DNA from: Rhizobium sp. RM
Lineage (GTDB): Bacteria > Pseudomonadota > Alphaproteobacteria > Rhizobiales > Rhizobiaceae
Assembly (NCBI RefSeq): GCF_013390595.1
Contig: NZ_JACAWV010000008.1
Coordinates: forward strand, 124,001 to 188,000
Direction: 5' to 3'
Length of the DNA stretch: 64,000 nucleotides
Each line of letters starts with the position of its first letter. The stretch's first letter is position 1. Below are positions 10,286 through 18,248 of the stretch, piece after piece. A model generated the notes under the pieces. That model had not been told where the DNA came from. It did not search any database and saw nothing but the letters and a program-made list of their open reading frames with translations. The position numbers and the translations under genes were made by a program.

Positions 10286-11029
10286 TCACTGATATCGAGC
10301 TTTTCTAGATGCGGTTTTCTCCAGTGCGGAGAAGCCGGCATGGATCAGGATTGCCAGCGCCGCGACGATCAATCCGCCCTGAAGGATGAAGGCCAGATTG
10401 TTGGATTGTAGCCCGGCAATGATGACTTCGCCAAGTGTCCGTGCAGCAACGGTCGAGCCGATGGTTGCGGTTGATAGGCTGATGACGGCCGAAAGTCTGA
10501 TCCCCGCAAGGATGGCCGGAAGCGCGAGCGGCAACTCCACTTTGACGAGCCGTTGCCAGCCCGTCATGCCGCTGCCTTTGGCGGCATCCATGACTGCTGG
10601 CGGGAGTACGGTCAGCCCGGTCAACGTATTTTCGAAAACCGGAAGTAGGGCATATAGGAAAAGCGCGATGAGGGTCGGCTTCTCGCCGAAGCCGATCATC
10701 GGTACGGCAAGCGCCAGGACGGCGACAGGCGGAAAGGTCTGGCCAACATTGACGATGCTGCGCGAGAGCGGCAGAAATGCTGCACCAAACGGCCGTGTAA
10801 CGATGATGGCGAGTGTCACAGCGATCAACGTTGCGAGCGCGGTAGCCATAGCGACGATCTCCAGATGCGAGAAGGTCAACGACAAGAGGCTGGCCTGCAC
10901 ATAGATCGGTGGCGCATTGGGCTGGACGAGTGGCTGAAACAGAGGTGCGAAAAGCTGCGGTGATGCCAGGAAGACGACAAGCATCACGACAAGTAGTCCA
11001 TTGATGATAAATTCGCCGACCCTGTTCAT
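10286..11029 (-). CDS. yehW: Osmoprotectant-type ABC transporter permease (YehW-like)
   Basis: Inner-membrane permease of the glycine betaine/choline (OpuB/Osm) ABC family, 247 aa with about six helices. The coupling loop is recognisable in DAAKGSGMTGWQRLVKVELP. It is the last gene of a four-gene unit in the order binding protein, long permease, ATPase, short permease, matching the enterobacterial osmF-yehY-yehX-yehW arrangement and the usual subunit lengths. Its ATG overlaps the ATPase stop (ATGA). The ligand is probably a quaternary amine osmolyte, but YehZYXW-type systems are low-affinity and not always osmoregulatory. Confidence 0.87.
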   Translation of the reverse strand: MNRVGEFIINGLLVVMLVVFLASPQLFAPLFQPLVQPNAPPIYVQASLLSLTFSHLEIVAMATALATLIAVTLAIIVTRPFGAAFLPLSRSIVNVGQTFPPVAVLALAVPMIGFGEKPTLIALFLYALLPVFENTLTGLTVLPPAVMDAAKGSGMTGWQRLVKVELPLALPAILAGIRLSAVISLSTATIGSTVAARTLGEVIIAGLQSNNLAFILQGGLIVAALAILIHAGFSALEKTASRKARYQ

Positions 11030-11964
11030 GGAGCTCCAGTGGCGCGCTGGAGGAGAACGTCACGGCGCACGCGACCGAGCGCTCTACCATCATCGTCAAG
11101 CACCGGCAGGGCATCCAGTCCCGCCCACAACATGGCGGAAAGTGCGTCGCGTTGATTGGCGTGAGCGCTCAAGGGGTGCCCTTCTGCATGGCCTGGCTCG
11201 ATGATATCGGAAACAGGCAGGACGGAAAGCAGCTTCAGGGATCGCTCGTTTTCGCCGATCATCGTCCGAACGAAATCCGTTGCGGGCTCGAGAACCAGTT
11301 CGGCGGGTGACCCTCTCTGCACGATATGGCCCTTGTCCATCACGACGATCTGCTGGGCCAGCCGGAATGCTTCGTCCATGTCATGCGTGACAAGTACAAT
11401 CGTCACGCCGAGTTTTTTCTGAATCTCAAGAAGATCCATCTGCGCCTTGGCACGGATGACCGGATCGAGCGCACCGAAAGGTTCATCCATCAGTAGAATG
11501 TTCGGTTCAGCGGCAAGTGCGCGGGCGACACCGACACGCTGCTGCTGCCCACCTGACAGTTCATGTGGAAATCGGGTGGCATAGAGCGAGGGCTCGAGCT
11601 GGAAAAGCTGCATAAGCTCTTCGATTTTGGCATCGATCCGCTTTTTATCCCATCCGATCAATTCAGGGACGGTTGCGATGTTCTGAGCGACCGTGCGGTG
11701 TGGAAACAGACCGTGTCCCTGGATGGCATATCCGATCTGCCGGCGAAGCTTGAAACCCGGTATGCCGGCAACATCGTTTCCATCAATGCGGATAGTCCCG
11801 GAACTTGGCTCCACCAGTCTGTTGATCATTCGCAGCAGCGTGGTTTTGCCAGACCCCGACGTGCCGACGATGACTGTCACGGTACGTGGAGCAACGACCA
11901 ACGATACATCGTCGACCACGGCAGCACCGCCATATCGTTTGGTGATGTTTTCGATCTCGATCAT
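11026..11964 (-). CDS. yehX: Osmoprotectant-type ABC transporter ATP-binding protein (YehX-like)
   Basis: ATPase subunit, 312 aa. Walker A GTSGSGKTT, Q-loop region, signature LSGGQQQRV, Walker B LLMDEPFGALD and the H-loop THDMDEA are all intact. After the nucleotide-binding domain a CBS-like tail of about 65 residues (LPVLDDDGRALGRVRRD) is seen, as in OpuA/OpuC and YehX ATPases, where it can regulate transport by ionic strength or nucleotides. The gene is coupled to both neighbours through 4-base ATGA overlaps. It powers the two adjacent permeases. Confidence 0.9.
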   Translation of the reverse strand: MIEIENITKRYGGAAVVDDVSLVVAPRTVTVIVGTSGSGKTTLLRMINRLVEPSSGTIRIDGNDVAGIPGFKLRRQIGYAIQGHGLFPHRTVAQNIATVPELIGWDKKRIDAKIEELMQLFQLEPSLYATRFPHELSGGQQQRVGVARALAAEPNILLMDEPFGALDPVIRAKAQMDLLEIQKKLGVTIVLVTHDMDEAFRLAQQIVVMDKGHIVQRGSPAELVLEPATDFVRTMIGENERSLKLLSVLPVSDIIEPGHAEGHPLSAHANQRDALSAMLWAGLDALPVLDDDGRALGRVRRDVLLQRATGAP

Positions 11965-13127
11965 GCTTCACGCTTTCTGCTTGCACTGAAGAGATTGCTG
12001 TCGATGAGCGCATCGAGCACGATGGCCGTTGTCAGCCCAAGCAGGACTGTGGGAATTGTCCCGAGCAGCACCAGATCCATCGCAGTCTGGCCGATTCCCT
12101 GAAAGACGAAAACGCCAAAGCCGCCGCCGCCGATCAGGGCAGCGATTGTTGCGAGCCCAATGTTTTGAACCAGCACGATGCGGATGCCTGTCAGGATCAC
12201 GGGGAAGGCGAGGGGAAATTCGATGCGGAGCAGTCGCTGCAGGGTCGTCATGCCAAGCCCGCGCGCGGCCTCCTGCACAGCCTGCGACACGCCCGCGAGG
12301 CCAACAACGGTGTTGGAGACCACCGGCAAGAGCGAATAGAGAAACAAGGCCACGAAGGCAGGCGCCATGCCGATACCGCGAATCCCCATCGCTGAAGCAC
12401 CTGGAACGTTGGCGGCGACCCAACCGAGCGGTGCGATAAGAATACCGAAGAGAGCAATGGAAGGAATGGTCTGGACAATGTTGAGCCCGTTCAGCACGGC
12501 CGGTCGCAGCCGATCGACTTTGGCACAGAGGATGCCGATGGGAATTCCGATGAGGGTGGCAGCAAACAGTGATCCCAAGGCAAGCTCCACATGTCTGATC
12601 GCCTCACTCCAGAATATGTCGGCACGGTTGGCATATTCCTTGAGAATGGAAAGATCATCCCAAAGACCGCTCGCTAGCACGCTTGTAAGAACGGCGAGTG
12701 CACCTCCGAGCATAACGACCCGCAACAGTGGTTTCGGTTGCAGGCGCGCGACCGCGTCGGTGGCGAGGAGCAGGAAAGCCGTCAAAAGAAGCCAGAAGCC
12801 GCTGGCTGGTGAAACGCGAGCGTAGCTATTGTTATCGGGTGTGAGGGTTGTCGCCGCTAGACCCGCGACGATAGCAACGGCGACGAGGCCGATGAGAGAC
12901 ACTGCCAGTCTCAAAACTATAGGGCAGCGAAAGAAGGCAATGACGCCGGCAAACAGGGTGAAGATGAGAAACGTTGCCGCCACCCATGTTGGAAGAGATT
13001 CGAAAATCGTCTTCGTTTCGCCGGCAACAATGCGGTTTGCACGAAACGTCATGAAGGGTGAGAAGAGGACTGCATAGAAAAGGAGGCACGAGATCAGCAC
13101 GCCGACTTTGTCAGGCCGTCTGGTCAA
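11961..13127 (-). CDS. yehY: Osmoprotectant-type ABC transporter permease, long form (YehY-like)
   Basis: A 388-aa inner-membrane permease. The N-terminal 170 residues carry several extra hydrophobic helices, then comes the usual transport domain with the coupling loop EAARGLGMTTLQRLLRIEFP. This long form with an extra membrane region is characteristic of YehY rather than ProW. It is preceded 33 bases upstream by the binding protein gene and followed by an ATGA overlap with the ATPase gene. Together with the short permease it should form a heterodimeric channel. Confidence 0.88.
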   Translation of the reverse strand: MTRRPDKVGVLISCLLFYAVLFSPFMTFRANRIVAGETKTIFESLPTWVAATFLIFTLFAGVIAFFRCPIVLRLAVSLIGLVAVAIVAGLAATTLTPDNNSYARVSPASGFWLLLTAFLLLATDAVARLQPKPLLRVVMLGGALAVLTSVLASGLWDDLSILKEYANRADIFWSEAIRHVELALGSLFAATLIGIPIGILCAKVDRLRPAVLNGLNIVQTIPSIALFGILIAPLGWVAANVPGASAMGIRGIGMAPAFVALFLYSLLPVVSNTVVGLAGVSQAVQEAARGLGMTTLQRLLRIEFPLAFPVILTGIRIVLVQNIGLATIAALIGGGGFGVFVFQGIGQTAMDLVLLGTIPTVLLGLTTAIVLDALIDSNLFSASRKREA

Positions 13128-13160
13128 AGGCTACCTCCCTCTGCAGTCACTCACGTGATT

Positions 13161-14072
13161 TTATTTCACGAAGCCGTTTTTCGTGAGAAAATCGATTGCC
13201 ACAGCTTTCGCCTGCTCACCGCCCACCTGCACGCGTCCATTCAATTCCTGCAATGTTGCCAGATCCAGTTTTTCGAACACAGGCTTCAGCAGTGCCTCGA
13301 TATTCGGGTTCTTCTTCAGAACCTCTTCACGAATGATGGGGGCGGGTTGATAGACGGGCTGAACATGCTTGTCGTCTTCCAGCACAACAAGACCGGATGG
13401 TGCGATGCCGCCGTCTGTACCATACACCATCGCGGCGTTGGCGTTGTTGGTCTGGTTTGCAGCCGCCGCGATCGTGGCCGCCGTATCACCACCCGAAAGT
13501 GTGATGAGCTGCGCCGGTTTCATGGTGAAGCCATAGGTGGTCTGGAAGGCTGGTAGCGCTGCAGCCGAGTTGACGAATTCCGAAGAGGCGGCCAAAACCA
13601 CCTCGCCGCCATCTGCAACATACTTGCCGAAATCCGACAGTGTTTTGAGGTTGTTCTTGTCGGCAACGTCCTTGCGGATAGCAATTGCCCAGGTGTTGTT
13701 GGCGGGCGATGGCGTCAGCCAGACGATCTTGTTTGCCTCGAGATCAAGCGTCTTGGCTTCCTGATAGGCTTTGGCTGCGTCCTTCCAAAGCGGATCATCG
13801 GCCTTCTCAAAAAAGAAGGCAGCGTTGCCGGTGTACTCCGGGTAGATATCGATCTCGCCAGCGGTGATCGCCTTGCGAACGACGGGCGTCGCGCCAAGTT
13901 GAATACGATCCGTCGTTTCTATGTTGTTCTGGTTCAAAACGGCCAGAATGATATTGCCCAACACACCGCCTTCAGTATCGATCTTGGAGGAAACGACGAC
14001 CTGGGCCTGGGCAATGGAAGCATAAAGGGCGAAGGCGACTGCTGCGCCTGTCAGGGTCCTCAAGCAGCTCAT
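13161..14072 (-). CDS. osmF: Osmoprotectant-type ABC substrate-binding protein (OsmF/YehZ-like)
   Basis: First gene of the four-gene importer, 303 aa. A Sec signal peptide (hydrophobic stretch LTGAAVAFALYASIAQAQ) is cleaved near residue 23. The mature part is an OpuAC-type binding protein: SSKIDTEGGVLGNIIL, then IYPEYTGNAAFF and a C-terminal AxQTNNANAA stretch. It would bind a betaine- or choline-like ligand in the periplasm. A GGAGGAATT ribosome binding site precedes the ATG. No dedicated regulator is adjacent. Substrate specificity is inferred from family only. Confidence 0.87.
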   Translation of the reverse strand: MSCLRTLTGAAVAFALYASIAQAQVVVSSKIDTEGGVLGNIILAVLNQNNIETTDRIQLGATPVVRKAITAGEIDIYPEYTGNAAFFFEKADDPLWKDAAKAYQEAKTLDLEANKIVWLTPSPANNTWAIAIRKDVADKNNLKTLSDFGKYVADGGEVVLAASSEFVNSAAALPAFQTTYGFTMKPAQLITLSGGDTAATIAAAANQTNNANAAMVYGTDGGIAPSGLVVLEDDKHVQPVYQPAPIIREEVLKKNPNIEALLKPVFEKLDLATLQELNGRVQVGGEQAKAVAIDFLTKNGFVK

Positions 14073-14224
14073 GAAAAATTCCTCCGGTGATCGATCTGCA
14101 GACGCGCAAAAGCCGCCGATGTCGCCGGCTCAACGGTCAAGAACGGCCGAGGGGAAAAATGGTTGCAGAAATGCTTCGGATTTTTTGCGATCCAGACGTC
14201 GGAGAATGCGCGTCCGCGAGCCCG

Positions 14225-15268
14225 TCAAAGATCGCCTTTTTTGCGGGCATCCTTGCCCATCACCAGCGGCATCAAAACCGAAAGGAAGAGCAGCCGCAAG
14301 ACGTGATGAGAGCCGACATAGGCAGTGTCTGCATGCATCATCACCGCCATTGCCGCCATGGTTTCGAGACCACCAGGGGAATAGGCAATCATCACTGCAT
14401 TCAGCGGTACGCCTGTTATGTTGGAAATCATCCAGGCGATGACGCAAGCGATGAACATCACGGCGATCGTGACGACAAGGCCTGCGATGAACCCTTTGCG
14501 CACATCCATGAGTGACACATTGGAAAACCGCGTTCCGATAAGACAACCGATGAGAACGTAGACCGGAAGGCTCAACCAGTTTGGAACACCACCTTCTGTA
14601 AAGCCGGTGATGTGCGAACTGACGGAAACGGCAACACCGCCAAGAAGCAAGGCCGCTGGAAACCGCAAGCGCAGGAAGAGCAGACCCATCGCCAGAGAGG
14701 CGATAATCGTCAACCCCAATGTCACAAGGCCCATCGGTGGGTTGATGATTGGCGGTTCGGTGCTGACGAGGTTGAAATATTCGACGATCAGCGGCACCGA
14801 CAACGTCAGCGCCAATACCCGCACGCTCTGTACGATGCTGACGGTAGCGAGATCGCTCTTGGTGTCGGCGCTGAGACTGATGATGTAACTGAGATGACCT
14901 GGGGAGGCGCCAAGCATTGCCGTGGTCCGGTCATAGCCGAAGCCGTAATGCAAAATCCAGTAGGCGACATAGAGCATGATGACGACGGCGACGAGCACCA
15001 CCACAAAGCTGATGGGCCAGGTCTTTGCCGCGTCAATCACGGAAGGCGTAACGCTGGTTCCCATCGAGATGCCAACAACGACAAAACAGGCGTTGCGGAT
15101 ATAGGAGGGGATGCCGAGCTTCAAACCCGAAAGCCCCGACAGGGTCACGGCAACTGCTGGCCCTGACAGAAACGGTGCCGGTATGCCGAGCAGGCTGGCA
15201 AGAAATGCTCCAATGCTGCCGATGATGGCCGTCAGCAAAAATGTATGGAATTCCGGCTTGATTATCAT
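14225..15268 (-). CDS. AbrB-family membrane protein (putative transporter/regulator)
   Basis: A 347-aa polytopic membrane protein with about ten hydrophobic helices in two repeated halves, each with a glycine-rich loop (MLGASPGHLSYIISLSADT in the first, IAYSPGGLETMAAMAVMMH in the second). This is the AbrB family, often misnamed ammonia monooxygenase; the true function is unknown, probably transport. It lies between osmF and rirA, on the same strand as both, but a strong terminator after rirA separates it from that gene. No catalytic residues for a monooxygenase are present. Confidence 0.8.
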   Translation of the reverse strand: MIIKPEFHTFLLTAIIGSIGAFLASLLGIPAPFLSGPAVAVTLSGLSGLKLGIPSYIRNACFVVVGISMGTSVTPSVIDAAKTWPISFVVVLVAVVIMLYVAYWILHYGFGYDRTTAMLGASPGHLSYIISLSADTKSDLATVSIVQSVRVLALTLSVPLIVEYFNLVSTEPPIINPPMGLVTLGLTIIASLAMGLLFLRLRFPAALLLGGVAVSVSSHITGFTEGGVPNWLSLPVYVLIGCLIGTRFSNVSLMDVRKGFIAGLVVTIAVMFIACVIAWMISNITGVPLNAVMIAYSPGGLETMAAMAVMMHADTAYVGSHHVLRLLFLSVLMPLVMGKDARKKGDL

Positions 15269-15382
15269 TGCAACGCGAATGGAAATTGCTTGGGAAGCTC
15301 AATCCCACATGCGCCGTTTCGGCTTGCGACGTCAACACGTCGCGGGAAAAATAATGGACCTGGACAGGCGATCACATAAAGA

Positions 15383-15407
15383 AACCCGCAACGTGGCGTT
15401 GCGGGTT
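15383..15407 (-). terminator. Intrinsic terminator of rirA
   Basis: A perfect 11-bp inverted repeat (AACCCGCAACG / CGTTGCGGGTT) with a 3-base loop lies 32 bases beyond the rirA stop. On the minus strand it is followed by a T-rich stretch (TTTCTTTATG). Confidence 0.85.
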
Positions 15408-15438
15408 CCAAATAAGATCGTGTCTTGAACTTGACGAA

Positions 15439-15909
15439 TTACGCTGCGGGAAGGGAAGCCGTGCGCGGCATTTCCGTGTCGAGGCCGAGCAGGAAGTTGA
15501 TCTGCGGACGGGCCTTGACGAGATCGTCGATGGAATATTCGGTCAGGACGTCGAAGAAGGCGTTGAGTGCCTTGCGCAGCGCCGAGTTCAGGCCGCAGCT
15601 ATCAACAAGTGGACACTCGACGGCGCCATCCTCGAAGCATTCCGCCATGGCGAAGCTGTCTTCTGTCACTTTGACAACGTCAAATAGGCTGATCTTGTCG
15701 GCAGGCTTGCCCAGTCTCACGCCACCATTGCGGCCACGGACGGTCTCAACCAGCCCGGCCTTGTTCAGCGGCTGAAGAATTTTGAAAAGGAACAGCTCCG
15801 ACACGCCATAGGCTCTGGCGATTTCCGGAATGCGGCTCAGATGGCCTTCGTTTGCGGCGCAATACATCAACATGCGAACGGCATAGTTGGTCTGTTTGGT
15901 CAAGCGCAT
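15439..15909 (-). CDS. rirA: Iron-responsive Rrf2-family transcriptional regulator RirA
   Basis: A 156-aa Rrf2-family repressor. The winged helix occupies residues 1-70 and three cysteines that bind the Fe-S cluster in RirA stand at C91, C99 and C105 (ECFEDGAVECPLVDSC). In rhizobia and Agrobacterium RirA with its cluster represses iron-uptake genes when iron is sufficient; loss of the cluster under low iron relieves repression. The gene is divergent from an iron-binding ABC protein and an Irr-like dyad lies between them, matching the known cross-control between Irr and RirA in Agrobacterium. It has its own terminator. Confidence 0.95.
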   Translation of the reverse strand: MRLTKQTNYAVRMLMYCAANEGHLSRIPEIARAYGVSELFLFKILQPLNKAGLVETVRGRNGGVRLGKPADKISLFDVVKVTEDSFAMAECFEDGAVECPLVDSCGLNSALRKALNAFFDVLTEYSIDDLVKARPQINFLLGLDTEMPRTASLPAA

Positions 15910-15948
15910 GCTGGTCTCCTAACTCTCAATGTGGAGTTATATAGTCTC

Positions 15949-15983
15949 TTTTTCAGTTTAGAACAATTCCAGAAACTGAAAAA
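15949..15983. promoter_or_regulatory. Large dyad with Irr-box (ICE)-like core between rirA and iron-binding protein gene
   Basis: Perfect 11-bp arms TTTTTCAGTTT and AAACTGAAAAA are separated by 13 bases. Nearly concentric with them, 15957-15973 reads TTTAGAACAATTCCAGA, whose first half matches the ICE half-site TTTAGAA exactly and the second matches TTCTAAA at 5 of 7 positions. It lies 40 bases before rirA and about 100 before the iron-binding protein gene, so a bound regulator could control both. Confidence 0.65.
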
Positions 15984-16081
15984 ATCTCATCTGTTCGGGA
16001 TTTCGCGAACTGAATTGTTGACGGGTCCACAGATTCATGAACAGAAAACTCAAGAATCGGACTTTAATGGAGACGAACTCA

Positions 16082-17131
16082 ATGGCAAGCATGAAATCCC
16101 GTTTTCCCGGTGCCGTTTTTGTGAGTCTTGCTGCGTTATCGATGGCGACGACAGCTTTTGCCGAAGGGGAGGTCAATGTTTACTCCTATCGCCAGCCAGA
16201 ATTGATTCAGCCACTCCTCGACGCGTTCACGAAGGAAACGGGCATAGAGACGAATGTCCTTTTTCTCGATAAGGGGCTTGTTGAACGGATACAGGCTGAA
16301 GGAGTCAACTCGCCGGCGGACGTGCTTTTGACCGTTGATATTGCCCGGTTGGTCGAGGCCAAAGAGGGTGGCGTGACGCAACCGGTGTTGAATGATCCGG
16401 TCATTGAAAAGGATATCCCGGCGAACCTGCGCGATCCGCAGGGAGAGTGGTTCGGGCTGACGACACGTGGTCGTGTCGTCTATGCTTCGAAAGAGCGTGT
16501 TGCGCAAAAAGACATTACCTATGAAGAGCTTGCAGACCCGAAGTGGAAAGGCAAAATCTGTATCCGCGACGGCCAGCACTCCTACAATATCGCCTTGTTT
16601 GCCTCGATGATTGCCCATCATGGTGTCGAGTACACGCGAAACTGGCTCACGGGCCTGAAGAACAATCTGGCCCGCAAACCGGACGGAACGGATCGCACCC
16701 AGGCCAAGTCGATCTTTGCTGGTGAGTGCGATATTGCACTGGGCAACACCTATTACGTCGGGCTGATGCTGACCAATGACCGGGAACCGGAAGAAAAGGA
16801 ATGGGCAGGTTCAGTGCGCGTCATGTTCCCCAATGCTGGTGATCGCGGCACGCATGTCAACATTTCCGGAATGTCGATGACGAAATACGCGCCCAACAAA
16901 GACAATGCATTGAAGTTGATGGAGTTTCTGGCCTCGCGTGAAGCCCAGGAAATCTACGCGCAGCAAGTCTTCGAGTATCCTGTTCTGCCCGGTGCCGAGC
17001 CTTCCGATGTCGTGAAGGGTTTCGGGCCAATCAATCCCGACAAGCTGTCGTTGACGGACATTGCCGCGCACCGCAAGGAGGCTTCCGAACTGGTGGATGA
17101 GGTGGGCTTCAACGAAGGGCCGGCGAACTGA
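16082..17131 (+). CDS. Iron(III) ABC transporter substrate-binding protein (FbpA/FutA-like)
   Basis: A 349-aa periplasmic ferric-binding protein. The start is placed at the third in-frame ATG because GGAG stands 9 bases before it and a proper signal peptide follows (hydrophobic stretch to TTAFA, cleavage near residue 27). The mature N-terminus EVNVYSYRQPELIQ and the later SPADVLLTVDIARL and GNTYYVGLML segments are typical of the FbpA/Fut class that binds Fe3+ through tyrosines. It is divergent from rirA and shares its control region. No iron permease or ATPase gene is adjacent, so it must work with components encoded elsewhere. Confidence 0.88.
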   Translation: MASMKSRFPGAVFVSLAALSMATTAFAEGEVNVYSYRQPELIQPLLDAFTKETGIETNVLFLDKGLVERIQAEGVNSPADVLLTVDIARLVEAKEGGVTQPVLNDPVIEKDIPANLRDPQGEWFGLTTRGRVVYASKERVAQKDITYEELADPKWKGKICIRDGQHSYNIALFASMIAHHGVEYTRNWLTGLKNNLARKPDGTDRTQAKSIFAGECDIALGNTYYVGLMLTNDREPEEKEWAGSVRVMFPNAGDRGTHVNISGMSMTKYAPNKDNALKLMEFLASREAQEIYAQQVFEYPVLPGAEPSDVVKGFGPINPDKLSLTDIAAHRKEASELVDEVGFNEGPAN

Positions 17132-17177
17132 TGATTTTGCAAGCTTCCCGTCGTTGAGGAGGCGCTCGCGGAGTGAT

Positions 17178-18248
17178 TCACTGGCCGGCCGGTTTGCTGT
17201 CCAGCGAGGCGTTGTAGTCGAGGATGGCCTTTCGCCTTTCCGGCGTCCCAGGATGGGTGGAAATGATGGTGGTGCCATCCTTGTCGCCCAGTTTTTCCTC
17301 AAGGATCGCGAAGAAGCGTTCGATGGCGGTGGCGTCCAGTCCTGCTGCACGCATCAGCTCTACTGAACGTCGGTCGGCCTGATGTTCTGCATCGCGTGAA
17401 TGGGAAAGTGCCAGAAGACCACCGCCCTGCGTCAGAATATCCTCCATTGCAGATCCGACGTCGCCGGCGACCAGCATCACGAGACCTGCAACACCGGCGG
17501 CCCGATAAAGCTGACGAAGGCTATGTTCATATTCCACATGGCCTATTTCGTGGGCGAGGACGCCGGTGATCATTTGCGTGTCGTCGCCTGCCAGTTCGAC
17601 CAGTTCGTCGGTGAGAACGATCGTGCCGTCCGGCAGCGCGAATGCGTTCGGACCGATATAGCCGCCATCTCTGAAATTCAGCTTGTAGGTTTCAGGCGAA
17701 CCTTCCGCATGCGTTGCGATCCGTGCGAATTCTGCCCTTATCCTGTCCTGCTTTTCCACCGGCAGTGCGCTTTCGGAAAAGACCGTCCTGTCTAGCGCTT
17801 CCAGTGTACTGGAAGACATGATCTGTGGGACAATGGGCGGGGTGACGGCAACTGCCACTTCCACCATGGCCGGCAGTGCAAGCTTGTAGGTTCCATAAGC
17901 GAGGAGCACTGCGCACAGAGTGATCCCCACCAGCCGCAGGCGGAATTGCTCCAGCCAGTTTACCAGCCCGGAACGCTTTGTGATGTAGCCCTGCAGCAGA
18001 CGGTCTATCCCGTCGTTGTCGGAGGTTTCGAACAGCGATCCATCCGGGAAATGCAACTCGCGCGGGATTGCTCCAATCCGGTGGCTGATCTCCACCGAAC
18101 CAATCTCCGCCTGTGTCCTTGTATGGCCATCTTTGCCGTCGAGCACGAGAAGAATAGTACCGCCAAGCTTCAGCCTGGCAGCACTCGAAACATTCGAGCG
18201 AGCGGCATGCCACTCGCCCGAAACGGTTTCTCCGGTATCAGAAACCAA
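17178..18248 (-). CDS. M48-family membrane metalloprotease
   Basis: Zinc metallopeptidase, about 356 aa. The N-terminal 100 residues form a soluble beta-rich domain (RLKLGGTILLVLDGKDG), then a membrane helix (LRLVGITLCAVLLAYGTYKL), then the peptidase domain with HEIGH near residue 232 and a downstream ELAGDD/DAEHQAD region that supplies the third zinc ligand. I propose TTG at 18248 as start: GGAAGG lies 8 bases upstream and the gene then overlaps the preceding DUF898 gene by 11 bases. An upstream extension would run inside that gene. M48 proteases act in membrane protein quality control; this paired subtype is uncharacterised. Confidence 0.85.
   Translation of the reverse strand: MVSDTGETVSGEWHAARSNVSSAARLKLGGTILLVLDGKDGHTRTQAEIGSVEISHRIGAIPRELHFPDGSLFETSDNDGIDRLLQGYITKRSGLVNWLEQFRLRLVGITLCAVLLAYGTYKLALPAMVEVAVAVTPPIVPQIMSSSTLEALDRTVFSESALPVEKQDRIRAEFARIATHAEGSPETYKLNFRDGGYIGPNAFALPDGTIVLTDELVELAGDDTQMITGVLAHEIGHVEYEHSLRQLYRAAGVAGLVMLVAGDVGSAMEDILTQGGGLLALSHSRDAEHQADRRSVELMRAAGLDATAIERFFAILEEKLGDKDGTTIISTHPGTPERRKAILDYNASLDSKPAGQ

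Noticed and set aside
15979-15990. RirA operator (TGA-N9-TCA) near the rirA dyad
   Set aside because: The nearest TGA/TCA pair is spaced by 7 bases rather than 9, so I do not call it.
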